Assembly (NCBI GenBank): GCA_905221605.1
Contig: CAJNDS010002134.1
Location: 465,842 to 529,841, forward strand
DNA from: Symbiodinium natans
Lineage: Eukaryota > Sar > Dinophyceae > Suessiales > Symbiodiniaceae
Length of the DNA stretch: 64,000 nucleotides
Direction of reading: 5' to 3'
Both the position numbers and the translations under genes were made by a program. This document shows positions 53,609 to 64,000 of this stretch, piece after piece. Below the pieces are notes generated by a model. The model had not been told where the DNA came from. It worked only from the letters and a program-made list of their open reading frames with translations, and made no database searches. Each line of letters starts with the position of its first letter. The stretch's first letter is position 1.

Positions 53609-56137
53609 CGGGTAAGACAGGCGACTGACTTCTGGCAACGCCAGGCAGAGCGCATGCCGGAAGTCCAGCTCCGCACTGTGGGAATGCACCTAGCGAGCAC
53701 TGTGGACTTAAGGTTCAGGGTTTAGGGTTTAGGGTGTAGGGTGTAGGGTGTAGGGTTTAGGGTTTAGGGTTTAGGGTTTAGGGTTGAGCTCCCCTTGGAA
53801 ACTTGGACCAAGTGGTTCAATATCCCCTGGATCCCCTTGTAAGGTTCAAAGGAGTTAAGATGAATTTGGTCCCCTTTCCTGCGCGTGGATTGAGAGACGA
53901 TCAGTGGCGCGAGTCACGTCGAGCGCCACTCGGCTCGAAGAGTGGGCAAGATAATATTTTAGGACTTTGCGCTGGGGCATCGTGTTCTCACTGATCTCAG
54001 GAGCTTCGGCTTCTTTCGCTTCTGGTGGGATTGCCGTAAGTTGCTGCCCTGCGCTTCACTCTTGCCTTCGCGCGCAAGCCCCACTTGCCCGCAAGGGCCC
54101 CGGGACAGACTGGTCCACTGGGATGCGCGTTGCGGCTCTGCCTGGCCTATGTGTATAAACACAACACATAACATTATGCCCTCAACTACTGTTTGCTTAA
54201 GAACCCTTAAAAGACAAAAAACACTCCCTATATTGCGCTTATAAGAAAGAGTATTTTGTCTTTTTTGGGCTGGCCCTTAAGACCCTCTGAAAAATATTCC
54301 AAACCATGATCCTCTTAAACCCAATAAGGGAAGGCATAAAAATATCTCAAGGGCCTACCTAGATTCGTATACCCAAAACACGACATTATACCCGTAAGAG
54401 GACTAAACCCCTCTGAAGACATATTCCTGAATATGATCCTTCTTAAACCCCAGAAGGGAATAGATAAAGTATGCCAAGGGCGTACTTGGTAAAGGGAGCT
54501 GAGTAGCGCCGTTGACCACGATCCACGGTGTGTAGCGGTTGCCGGTAGCCATCCTGGTGCATCGTTTGGGGCTTTCGAGTTCAGCTTATGAGAGGCCTTG
54601 GGGCTTGGGAGAGGGGAGACGGTTTAGGGTTTAGGGTTTAGGGTTTAGGGTTTAAGGTTTAGGGTTTAGGGTTTAGGGTTTAGGGTCGGGGCATTCAGGG
54701 TTCCATGTATGTGTGGCTAGAGAGGAGGAGTTTCCATGAGCTTGCGCTTGTTGCGCCCCTGATCATTAGGATTCAAGGCCCTGGCTGCTCTTGAACACAG
54801 GTAGCCACAAGACAAACGTCATCAGTCACCAGGACATACAAATTTGTCGCACTGAAAACTATAAGGGGCTCCAGAGGCCCATTCAGTGCTTTGCAGTGTG
54901 GGCGGGGAGCGATTATCACTGTTTGGCGGGGGAGTTCGCGCGTCTGGAGGAGTCTCCTCTTGCCACCGCAGAGCCCTGGCCCTTAAACTTTTTAAGGCCT
55001 TCAGGGTTTAGGGTTAAGGGCCTTAAACCCTAAACCCTAAACCCTAAACCCTAAACCCTAAACCCCCTACAAAACGCTGAAGCCTGCAAAGGAAAAACCA
55101 CTTCTGATCTGAATTTAGGGCCGAGAGGCGTGGCCTTGGCGGCTAGGGCAGTCTCCAATCGGCCTTCGGTGCCTTGAATGACGTATAGGGTTTAGGGTTT
55201 AGGGTTTAGGGTTTAGGGCTTAGGGTTTAGGGTTCAGGGTTTAGGGTTTAGGGTTCAGGGTTTAACGTTTCGAATGCCACCCGAAAATTGGGATCATATT
55301 CCCTATACTACTATAGTCCCTGGTAGCGTATGTTAACCATAAACTCTTTTACGGTTCATTTGGTCCCCAAGGGCGTGGGGCTTTACGGTCAGATACTTCT
55401 GTGTTTCTCATCAAGATAAACCAAGCCTGAAGCGTGCCTTATGTGTGTTCCTTTTTGGACAATTCAGACGTCGCATAAGCTTTCCTGATCTAAATCTCGA
55501 GGAAAGATGCAGTCCTGACAAGAATGAGGGAGTATCCGGATTTCCTTTGGAAGATGAAAGGAGCTGCACAATTCGTCTTGAAACCACTTCAGCAGGCCCT
55601 GTGAAAAGCAGAATGGCTGACTCTTGAACTTGCAGGGTTTCAGATATCCTGCAAAGTTTCGGGAAGGCTTGGCTTTGAGAGAAGTCGCTGGTTGCCTTCG
55701 AAAACTTTAAGAGCACACTGCCGCGCCAAACCGAGCGAGACGCGCGAACGACAAACTCACCAGAGAAGAAACGAGAAGACTTACAGACTTACCTACATCA
55801 CTTCCGCGCATCCTATGTCCGTATACCTAAACCTCTCTCACACCGCACCAAGTTTTTTCGTGAGCAGCCAGGGTCTTGCAATGAGTCCTGCGAGGTACAT
55901 GCTCCAACTTCTCCTACGACTGTGCTGGGCTTAGGCTGCAGGATTCTGAGGCCAAGGTCTTGGAGGGGTATCCTTCTACTAGATTCGTTCCATCCCAGCA
56001 TGTGCAGTCGGACCTGAACAAAACTACCACAGCTCGGATGCTCTTTCCTGAGCGCCCCCGGCTGCTGTGTGGAATGATACCGTGTAAGTTCTTACCTACC
56101 ATATCCTCACTTCTGATGGTTTCAACTTCCGGACAGG
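53609..56137. other. Telomere-like arrays and unassigned sequence
   Basis: Arrays at 53715-53785 (with TGTAGGG units), 54620-54685, 55021-55068 and 55189-55262. Two CCTCTTAAACCCAATAAGGG-type elements lie at about 54309 and 54430. 55390-56110 is non-repetitive with several weak open frames, none recognisable. Confidence 0.5.
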
Positions 56138-56217
56138 GATTAGGGTTTAGGGTTTAGGGTTTAGGGTTTAGGGTTTAGGGTTTAGGGTTTAGGGTTTAGG
56201 GTTTAGGGTTTAGGGTT
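56138..56217. repeat. TTTAGGG telomere-like array
   Basis: Eleven perfect TTTAGGG units. Confidence 0.92.
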
Positions 56218-56227
56218 ATTCCATACT

Positions 56228-56745
56228 AACCTCTAAAGATACTGACCGTGACCCTCAGAAGGCCCGATCCGCCACCCCCTGATCTGCCAGGCCCTGCGGA
56301 GTCACAGCCCGAAAACACGGGCTCGCCGGGAACAATCACGTTGCCACCGGAGATGATCCCACCGGTCCTTGCTTCCTTGGTTGGCCATTATTTTTGCACC
56401 TATTGAAAATTTATAGAGATATATATATATATGTATATGTATATATATATATATGTATAGAGGGTCCCTTCATAGCCTAATTAACGAAAACAAAAAATGT
56501 CCCAAAAGCCAACCTCGTTTCGCCCGGGCGGAGAAAGTTGGCTCTCTTCCACCTTTCCACCATCTCGGGGTTGTTGTGTCGTGCTGATGAGCTCTCCATC
56601 GCCAGCCCGTCGAGAGAGCTCAGCGACATGGCGCGCAGGAGGCAGATTTCCTCACTCTGGGCGGTTAAGACAACAGATCTGTCGAGCAAAAGCCGGCAGG
56701 CGCGATACTTGGCCGACAAAGGCACGCAGAAAAGCACCTTTAGCA
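56228..56745 (-). CDS. Candidate two-exon fragment of an unrecognised gene
   Basis: A first segment, about 56519-56745 on the minus strand, encodes VLFCVPLSAKYRACRLLL then a helix-rich stretch ending ERWKRANFLRPG. A second, about 56228-56366, encodes GGIISGGNVIVPGEPVFSG and a Gly/Ser linker. A GA-AG junction keeps phase, and the intron contains the AAAAAATGTCCCAAAAGCCA motif shared with elements at 40430 and 63330. No start, stop or domain is secure. Confidence 0.3.
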
Positions 56746-57385
56746 TTCCAGACACACATACACAAGGCAAACGTGGATATTACCCCCCCCCCCCTCTAAA
56801 CTACCCCATCGTTAAGGCTATTTAGGGATAGGGGGTAGTATAGAGGGGGTAATAGGGGAACCCATGAAGCATTGAGGCTTGGCCGTGCTATGTCTGACGC
56901 GATTCAAGTCCAAGGGGCTTGTGGGAAACATGAGCCGAGTACTGTAAGAGGCCTAAATAATCACCAACATCATGTTGAGGTACCCGGTACAATACTTCTA
57001 CAAGGAATAAAGAAACTCAATATTGGGAAGTACCTACGCTCCCCATACTATTCTTGCCATCACGGATATCATTATTACTTATTCTGTGATAACACTGTGA
57101 CATCACTTTGTACCCGGTCTGCACTTAGTCTTTTCGGCAAGCTTCATTTGCTGATTCGGTATTACTTCGCCGAATGTACCAAAACCCTGAAAATCCTGGG
57201 TAGTATAGCCAATGTGGGGTCATGCAGGATTTATGCCATCAACAGGCCCCAAACACTAAACTCTCTAAACCCTATTACTGCGTACAGCCAGTGGTGGCTG
57301 GAGGTGTCTTGAAAGCCTTACCGCGGAACAAGGCTTTAGAAGTTTTTTTTGAAGCTGCCTTCGGCTGGCTTACGTGCGCAACTTG

Positions 57386-57628
57386 GATGTTCCCCCTTAT
57401 ACTAAAGGTCCTTAATAAGAGTACTATAATCCTTACTTACGCGCTGCATACCCTAGCCCCAAAAAGGTTAACCTTTTAGATAGAGTAGAATTCTATCTAG
57501 CCAAAAAGGTTTAAGGTAAAACCCTAAACCCCAGACCCTAAACCAAAAACCTAAACCAAAAACCTAAACCCTAAACCAAAAAAAACAAACCCTTCCTCTT
57601 AAGGACTGTTAGTATAGGGACGAACATC
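57386..57628. mobile_element. MITE-like element with GATGTTCCCCCTT ends and enlarged centre
   Basis: The left GATGTTCCCCCTTATACTAA and the right AAGGACTGTTAGTATAGG...GAACATC are the ends of the family seen at 11918-12011, but the centre is about 150 bp longer and includes TTAACCTTTT-type and CCCTAAACC sequences, as if a second element had inserted. Confidence 0.65.
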
Positions 57629-59796
57629 GTTTAGGGTTTAGGGCTGAAGGCTTAGGGTTTAGGGTTTAGGGTTTACAGGAGCTTCCAAAAACATTATGAA
57701 ATCTCGAAAGGAATCTCGAGTTATCTCGAGCCCAAATCATGTAGACAGACACAACATAACAGCTACTCTCGCTCCCTGTCGTGGTCCGCAAGGTACCACT
57801 CATGTAAGTCAAACTGCAGAAACCCGGGCCCTAATTCGGTTGCAAGTGTCCAACCCAGCACAACGTCTTAGGGTTTAGGGTTTAGGGTTTAGGGTAAGCA
57901 ACTAACACCCTAAACCCTGAATCCTCCACACCACCTGTGACAGGTGGCCATAGACGCAGCGAAGCAGTGTCTCCTTGCACCACGTGAACCGACTCGTTTC
58001 CAAGAGAGGCTGGGGGGGGGGGGGGGGTCGGGTTTCGGGTTAGGGTTTAGGGTTTTGGGGTGTTAGGGTCTTAGGGTCTTAGGGTCTTAGGGTTTAGGGT
58101 TTTAAGGTTTTAGGGTGTAGGGGGAGTAAGAGGTTTGATGATGAAAGTCGTCACAGTCATAAACCCTATTCAACCCAAGCCTCAACCCACAACGTCGCTA
58201 ATTACAGATTTCCTAGGGTATTCATCTCAAACGCGATAGGCCGCATTTCTGCACAACGTTGCCCCTACATATTGCTTGTGTAAAATGCGCATGCAAAAGG
58301 AGGTATGTTGCCACACATCAGTTAAGGTCTAGGGTTTCGGAATGAAGCTTCGGATTTACGGGAACCGCTGCAACCACCCGTCAACGGATGTGGCCGCGTG
58401 GCGACTTCTTCTTTCCCTCCGCAGCGTTCGCCACATAGCTTCCTCGGGCCACTAGACCATTGCACCATGGCATATTCGGGTCGAAATGAGAAAAAATGCC
58501 TTGAACCCAAGACCCTAAGGACCCCTAAACCCTAAACCCTATAAACCCTAAACCCTCATATCCCCAAAAAGCCTTAAACCTTAACGCTTCACCATGATGC
58601 TGCATACCTTGCTGAGGACGGGGCACTGCATTCGCAAGGTCGTCCTTGACCTGTGCCATTGAGGGCATGCCCAAGACGCACCGAAGCCGAGCAACATCTG
58701 TGACGAACCTCAACCCTTGCCGCGGTCGAGGGATGCTAAACCCTAAACCCTAAACCCTAAACCCTTAACCCTAAACCCTAAACCCTAAACCCTAAACCCT
58801 GCTGCAAAGCATGACAAGCAAAACCCCCGGTGTGGCCTGGACCGTCTGGATGTTCTGAAACATACCTGGGCCCACCATAAACTTGCGGTCTACTACAATT
58901 CCTACTAAGGTATAAAGAAGCACCCTAAACCCTAGACCCTAAACCCTTTTAGGGATCACTTGGTCCCCAAGGAAGAAGGGGGCAACGGATTGCTCCGGTC
59001 CGAAAAGCCGCGCGAACTCTGATTATTTCAGGGCCTATCTAGTTCGAATGTGTATTTTGGGTGGTACTCGTACTACTTTGGCGCTGTTTTTGACTCTTTG
59101 ACCCTGATAGCTCAGATCCTGAAGCTCTCAAATGCCTACAACTGCATGTCTTAAGCCTTCTTTGATGGTCCTTGTAGGGTTTATTTTGCCTTGGTACACT
59201 TCTCGATTTGTGCGTTGGTGTATAGGGTTTAGGGATATCGGCACAGTGAATGGCACAGCTGTGATGCGTGTGTTGCCCCCTCTGGCACTGGGGTCTACCC
59301 GCAAATCTGACCTCTTAGTGCCCTCAAGTGGCGACAACTTGCGGACGAGGAGCCCTGAACCCCAAACCGTAAACCCTAAACCCTAAACCCCTCACCAACC
59401 CCAAACCCTAAGATATGAATTATAATGGCATAGGGTATATGATGCGGACGAGGGGCAGAAAGCAAAATGAGTTGACGAGTTCGGGGGCAGGTGCTTGACC
59501 GCCTGAGGTCGACGCGCTTGTGTGATTGTGTAGGGTTTCGGGTTTAGGGTTTAGGGTTTCGGGTTTAAGGTTTAAGGTTTGGGGTTTAGGGTTTGGGGTT
59601 TAGGGTTTAGGGTTTGGGGTTTAGGGTTTAAGGTTTGAGGTTTAGGGCTTAAGGTTTAAGGTTTGGGGTTTAGGGTTTAAGGGTGGGTTTAGGGTTTAAG
59701 GGTTTAAGGTCGGGGAATGCCCTGGCGCCAACCACAAGGCTGACTGCCGCTTGTAATATAGGGGCCTGAGAAATTAGAATAGTTTTTTTTTTTTTT

Positions 59797-59830
<34 letters not shown>

Positions 59831-60008
59831 TCTGGTCTATTTTCTTATATAAGGGACCATATAAGGGAATACTAATAGTATTATTCCGAGACCCATGTTG
59901 GTAAGGTGTCACCTCTTGCCCGGGCAACTTGCTCCTAGTACGACGCCCGAACCTGCCTAGCAGGTTAGAGGGTGGCTTAAGGTTTACAGCTTGGGGCTCA
60001 CTGCTCCA
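57629..60008. other. Repeat-rich stretch without a supported gene
   Basis: Arrays at 57868-57890, 58060-58110 (GGGTCTTA variants), 58737-58799 and 59530-59710 (mixed TTTAGGG, TTTGGGG and TTTAAGG), a G run at 58012-58027, and a T24-G20 homopolymer junction at 59783-59826. Confidence 0.6.
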
Positions 60009-60120
60009 CTTGGAGGTTCATGGTACTTCTAACCTAAGCCACTGAGGTGCCGCTGCTATGGTTATAAGTACAGTTAAAAGCACACTTACAATTGGTTAAT
60101 AAGTACCATGAACCTCCAAG
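60009..60120. mobile_element. MITE-like element with CTTGGAGG terminal inverted repeats
   Basis: Same 20-bp ends as 41973-42116 (CTTGGAGGTTCATGGTACTT), 112 bp long, with GGTTATAAGTACAG inside. Confidence 0.85.
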
Positions 60121-63100
60121 CAGGAAGCCTTGAATCTTCAACTCCTCTTTGCAAGTAAGCTGAGCCGGACGCGCAGTCGACGGCAGTGTTGCCTGTTGTG
60201 TTGAGGTGCGGGGCGCGAGATCCCATGCATGAGGTACTGCCTGCAAAGCCGACCGCACTAGGAATTCGACCCATCACTCTGAGTCACAATCAGCACAGTA
60301 TGCTTGAGATCCGGCTCCTAGCCATATAGACCCGAATCATGAGGAGGGGGGGGGGGGGCTCTAGAAATTAGGGATCTCTTCTTTGGGGGTCCGCATTTCT
60401 TCGAAACTCGTATTCCAATCAGCCGAGGGCGCCATCGCACTCCTTCTGCCCATGCTGACAAGTCACATCCTGGGCACATTTTGTCGGGCCTTTTGCCGGC
60501 TTTCAGGGCTATAAACCCGACGAGTTCGTGTCTCACTTTCCGAGCCCTGGAACTCATAGGCAGCCGACAAAATTCTGGCCCTAGCACGGCCCAGCTTTCG
60601 TTCAGATTTAGGAGGTTAGGCTCCCATTTGCCTACGAGCCCCTGCCAAAAATCAAAGATATTCTTCCTTACAAGGGAAATATCGAGATGAATGTATGTGA
60701 TGGCATATCTATATATATATATATCTCTCTCTCTCATTTTTTTTTTTGGGGGGGGGGTTCTTCAGCCAACAATGGAGACGCGCATTCCCTGAGAACTCCT
60801 GATTATAGCCTCCTCCGAGGGGCAGTTCCCACATAGTTTGCATTTCCTGGGCTGACTTTGGCGATAGGAGGGTTTCGGGTTTAGGGTTTAGGGGTTAGAC
60901 TTGAGCGAATTTGCGAATCTTCGGCCCACATGGGGCACTGACCGTCTTGGTATGTTTTGTTGTCTTGGAGGGGGGGAGGGGGTTCTTATAAGCAAAACAG
61001 TAGTACGGCGGGGGGGGGGTGGTTCCGACAGTCGGTGTACGTCATTGGGGTCCTTAGGAGAAGGGGATCCTACTATTGGGGGTCTGTATTCAGGGGTTCC
61101 CTACTTTTCATAAACTCTCACACATCTCATCGGAACTTTTTGTCGTATCCTACTCTGCTCTGTCTCGAAGCCTCTTTCAAAACGCTATCTTTCCGGCTCC
61201 TGATGGAAAGACAGCCAAGTAAAACCACTCCCCAAAGGAGTCCAGCTTAGGCCATGCCTACAAGCTTGCAAAATTTCGGGACCCTAAACCCTAAACCCTA
61301 AACCCTAAACCCTAACCCTAAACCCTAACCCAAAAAACCTGGTCTCCGAAGGCATAGATGTGCAGGTCCATCTGGTCACGAAGCGCTGAGTCTTCCCAGA
61401 CCTCAGGTTGAAGAGCCCCTAAACCTAAACCCTAAACCCTAAACCCTAAACCCTAAACCCGAAACCCTAACCCTAAAACCCTAAACCAGCCCGTCTGCGG
61501 CGTTGACACCAGGAGTCCCTCTCTGCCCACTCGCCGTTGTAGGAGAAGCTTCTAGGAGTTAGGGTTTAGGGTTTAGGCTTTAGGGTTCAGGGTTTAGGGT
61601 CTAGAATGCTTATGGTTTGGGCGAGAAATCAGTTCGGACTCTTGTCTTCCAAAACCTAGACAGTCGAGGTTTTGGACATGCGCTGGTTTATCAAGGGGCC
61701 GGGTGGCAAGCAGAGAAAGAAGCCAGAAAGAAAGAAAGAAACAAATGCAGGACAGAATGGCAGCTGTACCAGCGTTGCGTTTACAAATAGGGATGACTCC
61801 GACCCCCCCCCCCCCACCGTCCAACCGCCAAGGAGAACGGATCCTTTCATCCTAATGAGCAACATGAAAGGTCTTTGAGTGAGCAAGAAATCCTCGCTCA
61901 AATCTTACTCTTTACGCATGATACTCAACAAGAACCCTTTTATTCACAATACAACGAGATTAAGAAGAACACATGTAGTCAGAAAGTATTTGGTGAGTGA
62001 AGGAAGCAACTAGAATGAAATGAATGAATCTGGCAATCTCACAACAACCGTACAAAGGATTACTGACTATTAGACAAGCTTTTTGAAAGCCGTGGAAGAT
62101 GGGGGAGGGGGGCGGGGGAGGCACTGCGGACTGTTTTTTGCTCGGTTCAAAAAGAATAATACTGCCTATGAGAAACCCTAAACCCCAAAACCCTAAAACC
62201 CTAAACCGTAAACCCCAAAACCCCAAAACCCTGAACCCTAAAACCCTAAACCCTAAACAGAATGAGAGGGCCAGGTCCAAGAGACTGGCTGCAGTTCTTC
62301 GAGCATCCAGTGGTGGCAATCGTTGCAGAGCGTCTCAACAAAGGCTTCGACGCGAATCCTTGCAATTCGCATGGTCTAGGGTTTAGGGTTTAGGGTTTAG
62401 GGTTTAGGGTTTAGGGTTTAGGGTGACAACCCTTACGCACCAAGCCCAGAGAGCCCAAGAAGCCCCGGCAGGAATGTAAGACCTACTCACATCCAGGCCT
62501 TGCAGCCCTCTGCCCCCACCCAGGGCAAAAGGCCTATGAGATATGGACACCCACCTATATAAACCCTAAACCCAAACACCCTAACACCCCTGAACGCGCA
62601 TTTTTGCATTTTTGCTAAACCCTAAACCCCTAAAAACCCTTTGAACCCTATTTTCAAAAAAAAACCAAAAAACGGCCACCTGCTGAATCTCTTGCCAGGG
62701 TCTTCTGCGCGCCAATGGTGGGACACAGAGCCAGGACGACGCCAAAGGCCAGCAAAGCCATGGGCCGCTGCTTCTTGTGCCAGACGAGGCTTCTTGTTCC
62801 CTCCAGAAGACCGAGCCCTAGGAGGCAGCTGTCCTAAACCCTAAACCCTAAACCCTAAACCCGAAACCCTAAACCCTAAACCAGACCCCTGGAGCCTTAC
62901 AAAGGGCACAACTGGCAGCCACGAAGCCTATGACCAAACTGCAAGACAGTCTGGAGGGCCGGGAATAGGTTTAGGTAAAAACCTTGCTTCACACCTTAAA
63001 GGCTGGTGCAATTCCTTGCGGACCAAATATGAACCCTAAAGGATTTAGGGCCCACAATACCCTCTTAAGGATTCGAGTGGTCTAGGGAAGATGATCCTAA

Positions 63101-63720
63101 TTTTGGGGGTTCAAGGCTGATCTGAGGTGTTGTGCGAAGACCTGACTTAAATCTCGAGCAAGCGAAAATGGCAAATGTGCATCGCGCATGCCCACTTACC
63201 CTGAGGATGCATGCACGTATATAGTGTATACCCCTTGAAGGTTCACTAGGAGGGCCCTTAACACCCTCCGAAAAAAAAAAAACCTGAACATGATCCTCTT
63301 AAACCCAATCAGGGAAAATATCAAATGTCCCAAAAGCCAACCTAGTTCAGGTATATACTATACATGCATAATCCCTATATTCGCCTTGATAAGTAAGAAT
63401 ATTTTTCTATTTTTTCTGAGTCCTTAAGCAATTAGTAGTAGATACTATACAGGCACATGGATCCTGGGACTTGGGCCTCCGGGTTCCGCAGCGCATCGGT
63501 GAAGCTTGACGTGAGCACTTGTAGCAGAGCTGCCAGAATCTTCAACTTTGTCAACCCTAAACCCTAAACCCTAAACCCTAAACCCTAAACCCTAAACCCT
63601 AAACCCTAAACCGCGAACCACACGCAGCATCACACCAGGCGGACTTTCGGGGCCTAAACCGACCGAGCTTGGCACAGAGGCGGCCTGTAAAAACCAGCAC
63701 CTTAGGTGGCTCAAGGCTCA
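60121..63720. other. Repeat-rich stretch without a supported gene
   Basis: CCCTAAA arrays at 61280-61330, 61425-61485, 62165-62258 (CCCTAAAA and CCCCAAAA variants), 62833-62881 and 63555-63612; a TTTAGGG array at 62380-62425; and a palindromic element at about 61015-61112. The plus-strand segment 62264-62380 reads GPRDWLQFFEHPVVAIVAER and looks exon-like but cannot be linked. Confidence 0.5.
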
Positions 63721-63857
63721 CTTGGAGGTTCATGGTACTTCTTAACCAGTTATACCTGTACTTATAACTGCACTGAGAAAGATATTCGGGCAAGGGGCTT
63801 ACCAAGTGGGTTTAAAGTACAGTTCTGATTTGTGAATAAGTACCATGAACCTCCAAG
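63721..63857. mobile_element. MITE-like element with CTTGGAGG terminal inverted repeats
   Basis: Third copy of the 41973-42116 family, 137 bp, with identical 20-bp ends and an interior that shares only short motifs with the other copies. The remaining bases to 64000 show no feature. Confidence 0.85.
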
Positions 63858-64000
63858 CAATCTAGGGGTACTACCTTGAACCCTTAAGATCGCACGCTTG
63901 GGTTTTGGGGTCCCTTTTTAAAGGATCCCAAAGGGAATATACGGGCCATGTTAGGAGTATATGAAGGGGAACGTTTAGGGGTACAACCTTAGGGGTACGA

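Noticed and set aside
1-64000. True telomere or chromosome end
   Set aside because: The TTTAGGG arrays are short, occur in both orientations and are separated by genes and elements; none is terminal in the window.

Overview
The window looks like nuclear DNA of a dinoflagellate, probably a Symbiodinium/Suessiales-type alga. The evidence is internal. Plant-type telomere-like repeats (TTTAGGG/CCCTAAA) occur as dozens of short internal arrays in both orientations. Genes are cut into many small exons whose introns start with GT, GC or GA and end in AG, usually followed by G. There is also a copia-type retrotransposon of a kind known from dinoflagellates. I see no rRNA, tRNA, CRISPR array or bacterial-style operon.

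Layout. 1-12819: almost no coding signal; telomere-like arrays, minisatellites and short palindromic (MITE-like) elements. 12820-28513: a Ty1/copia LTR retrotransposon with 229-bp LTRs, inserted into a CCCTAAA array. It appears as two overlapping partial copies separated by 100 N. 28514-31070: telomere-like arrays and MITE-like elements. 31071-36894 (minus): a complete 12-exon gene, about 699 aa, for a circularly permuted YqeH/NOA1-type GTPase with added chromo-like and SH3b-like modules. 36895-43264: repeats, plus a plus-strand terminal-exon candidate at 39719-39974. 43265-45085 (minus): a 7-exon ankyrin-type gene, about 231 aa, one junction tentative. 45086-49297: repeats. 49298-52381 (minus): a 3-exon gene, about 378 aa, with a ubiquitin-like N-terminus and eight ankyrin repeats. 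52382-64000: repeats, MITE-like elements and one weak two-exon candidate on the minus strand near 56.2-56.7 kb.

The three gene models rest on reading phase holding across every proposed junction and on recognisable protein families. Of their 19 introns, 12 start with 4-7 bases that are repeated exactly as the first bases of the next exon. This is what is expected if introns arose by insertion of short mobile elements (introners) that made target-site duplications. Many of these introns carry the same short inverted-repeat elements and telomere-like arrays that fill the intergenic DNA.

The retrotransposon polyprotein is unusual. It carries a CCCH plus CCHC gag, two successive retropepsin-like motifs, a C5-cytosine-methyltransferase-like domain, an integrase with an intact D,D(35)E, and a possible 2-oxoglutarate/Fe(II)-oxygenase-like domain. 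A +1 frame change then leads to RT-RNase H with a C-terminal transmembrane segment and Cys/His motif. Its primer-binding site matches a tRNA-Met anticodon arm, the half-tRNA priming known from Drosophila copia.
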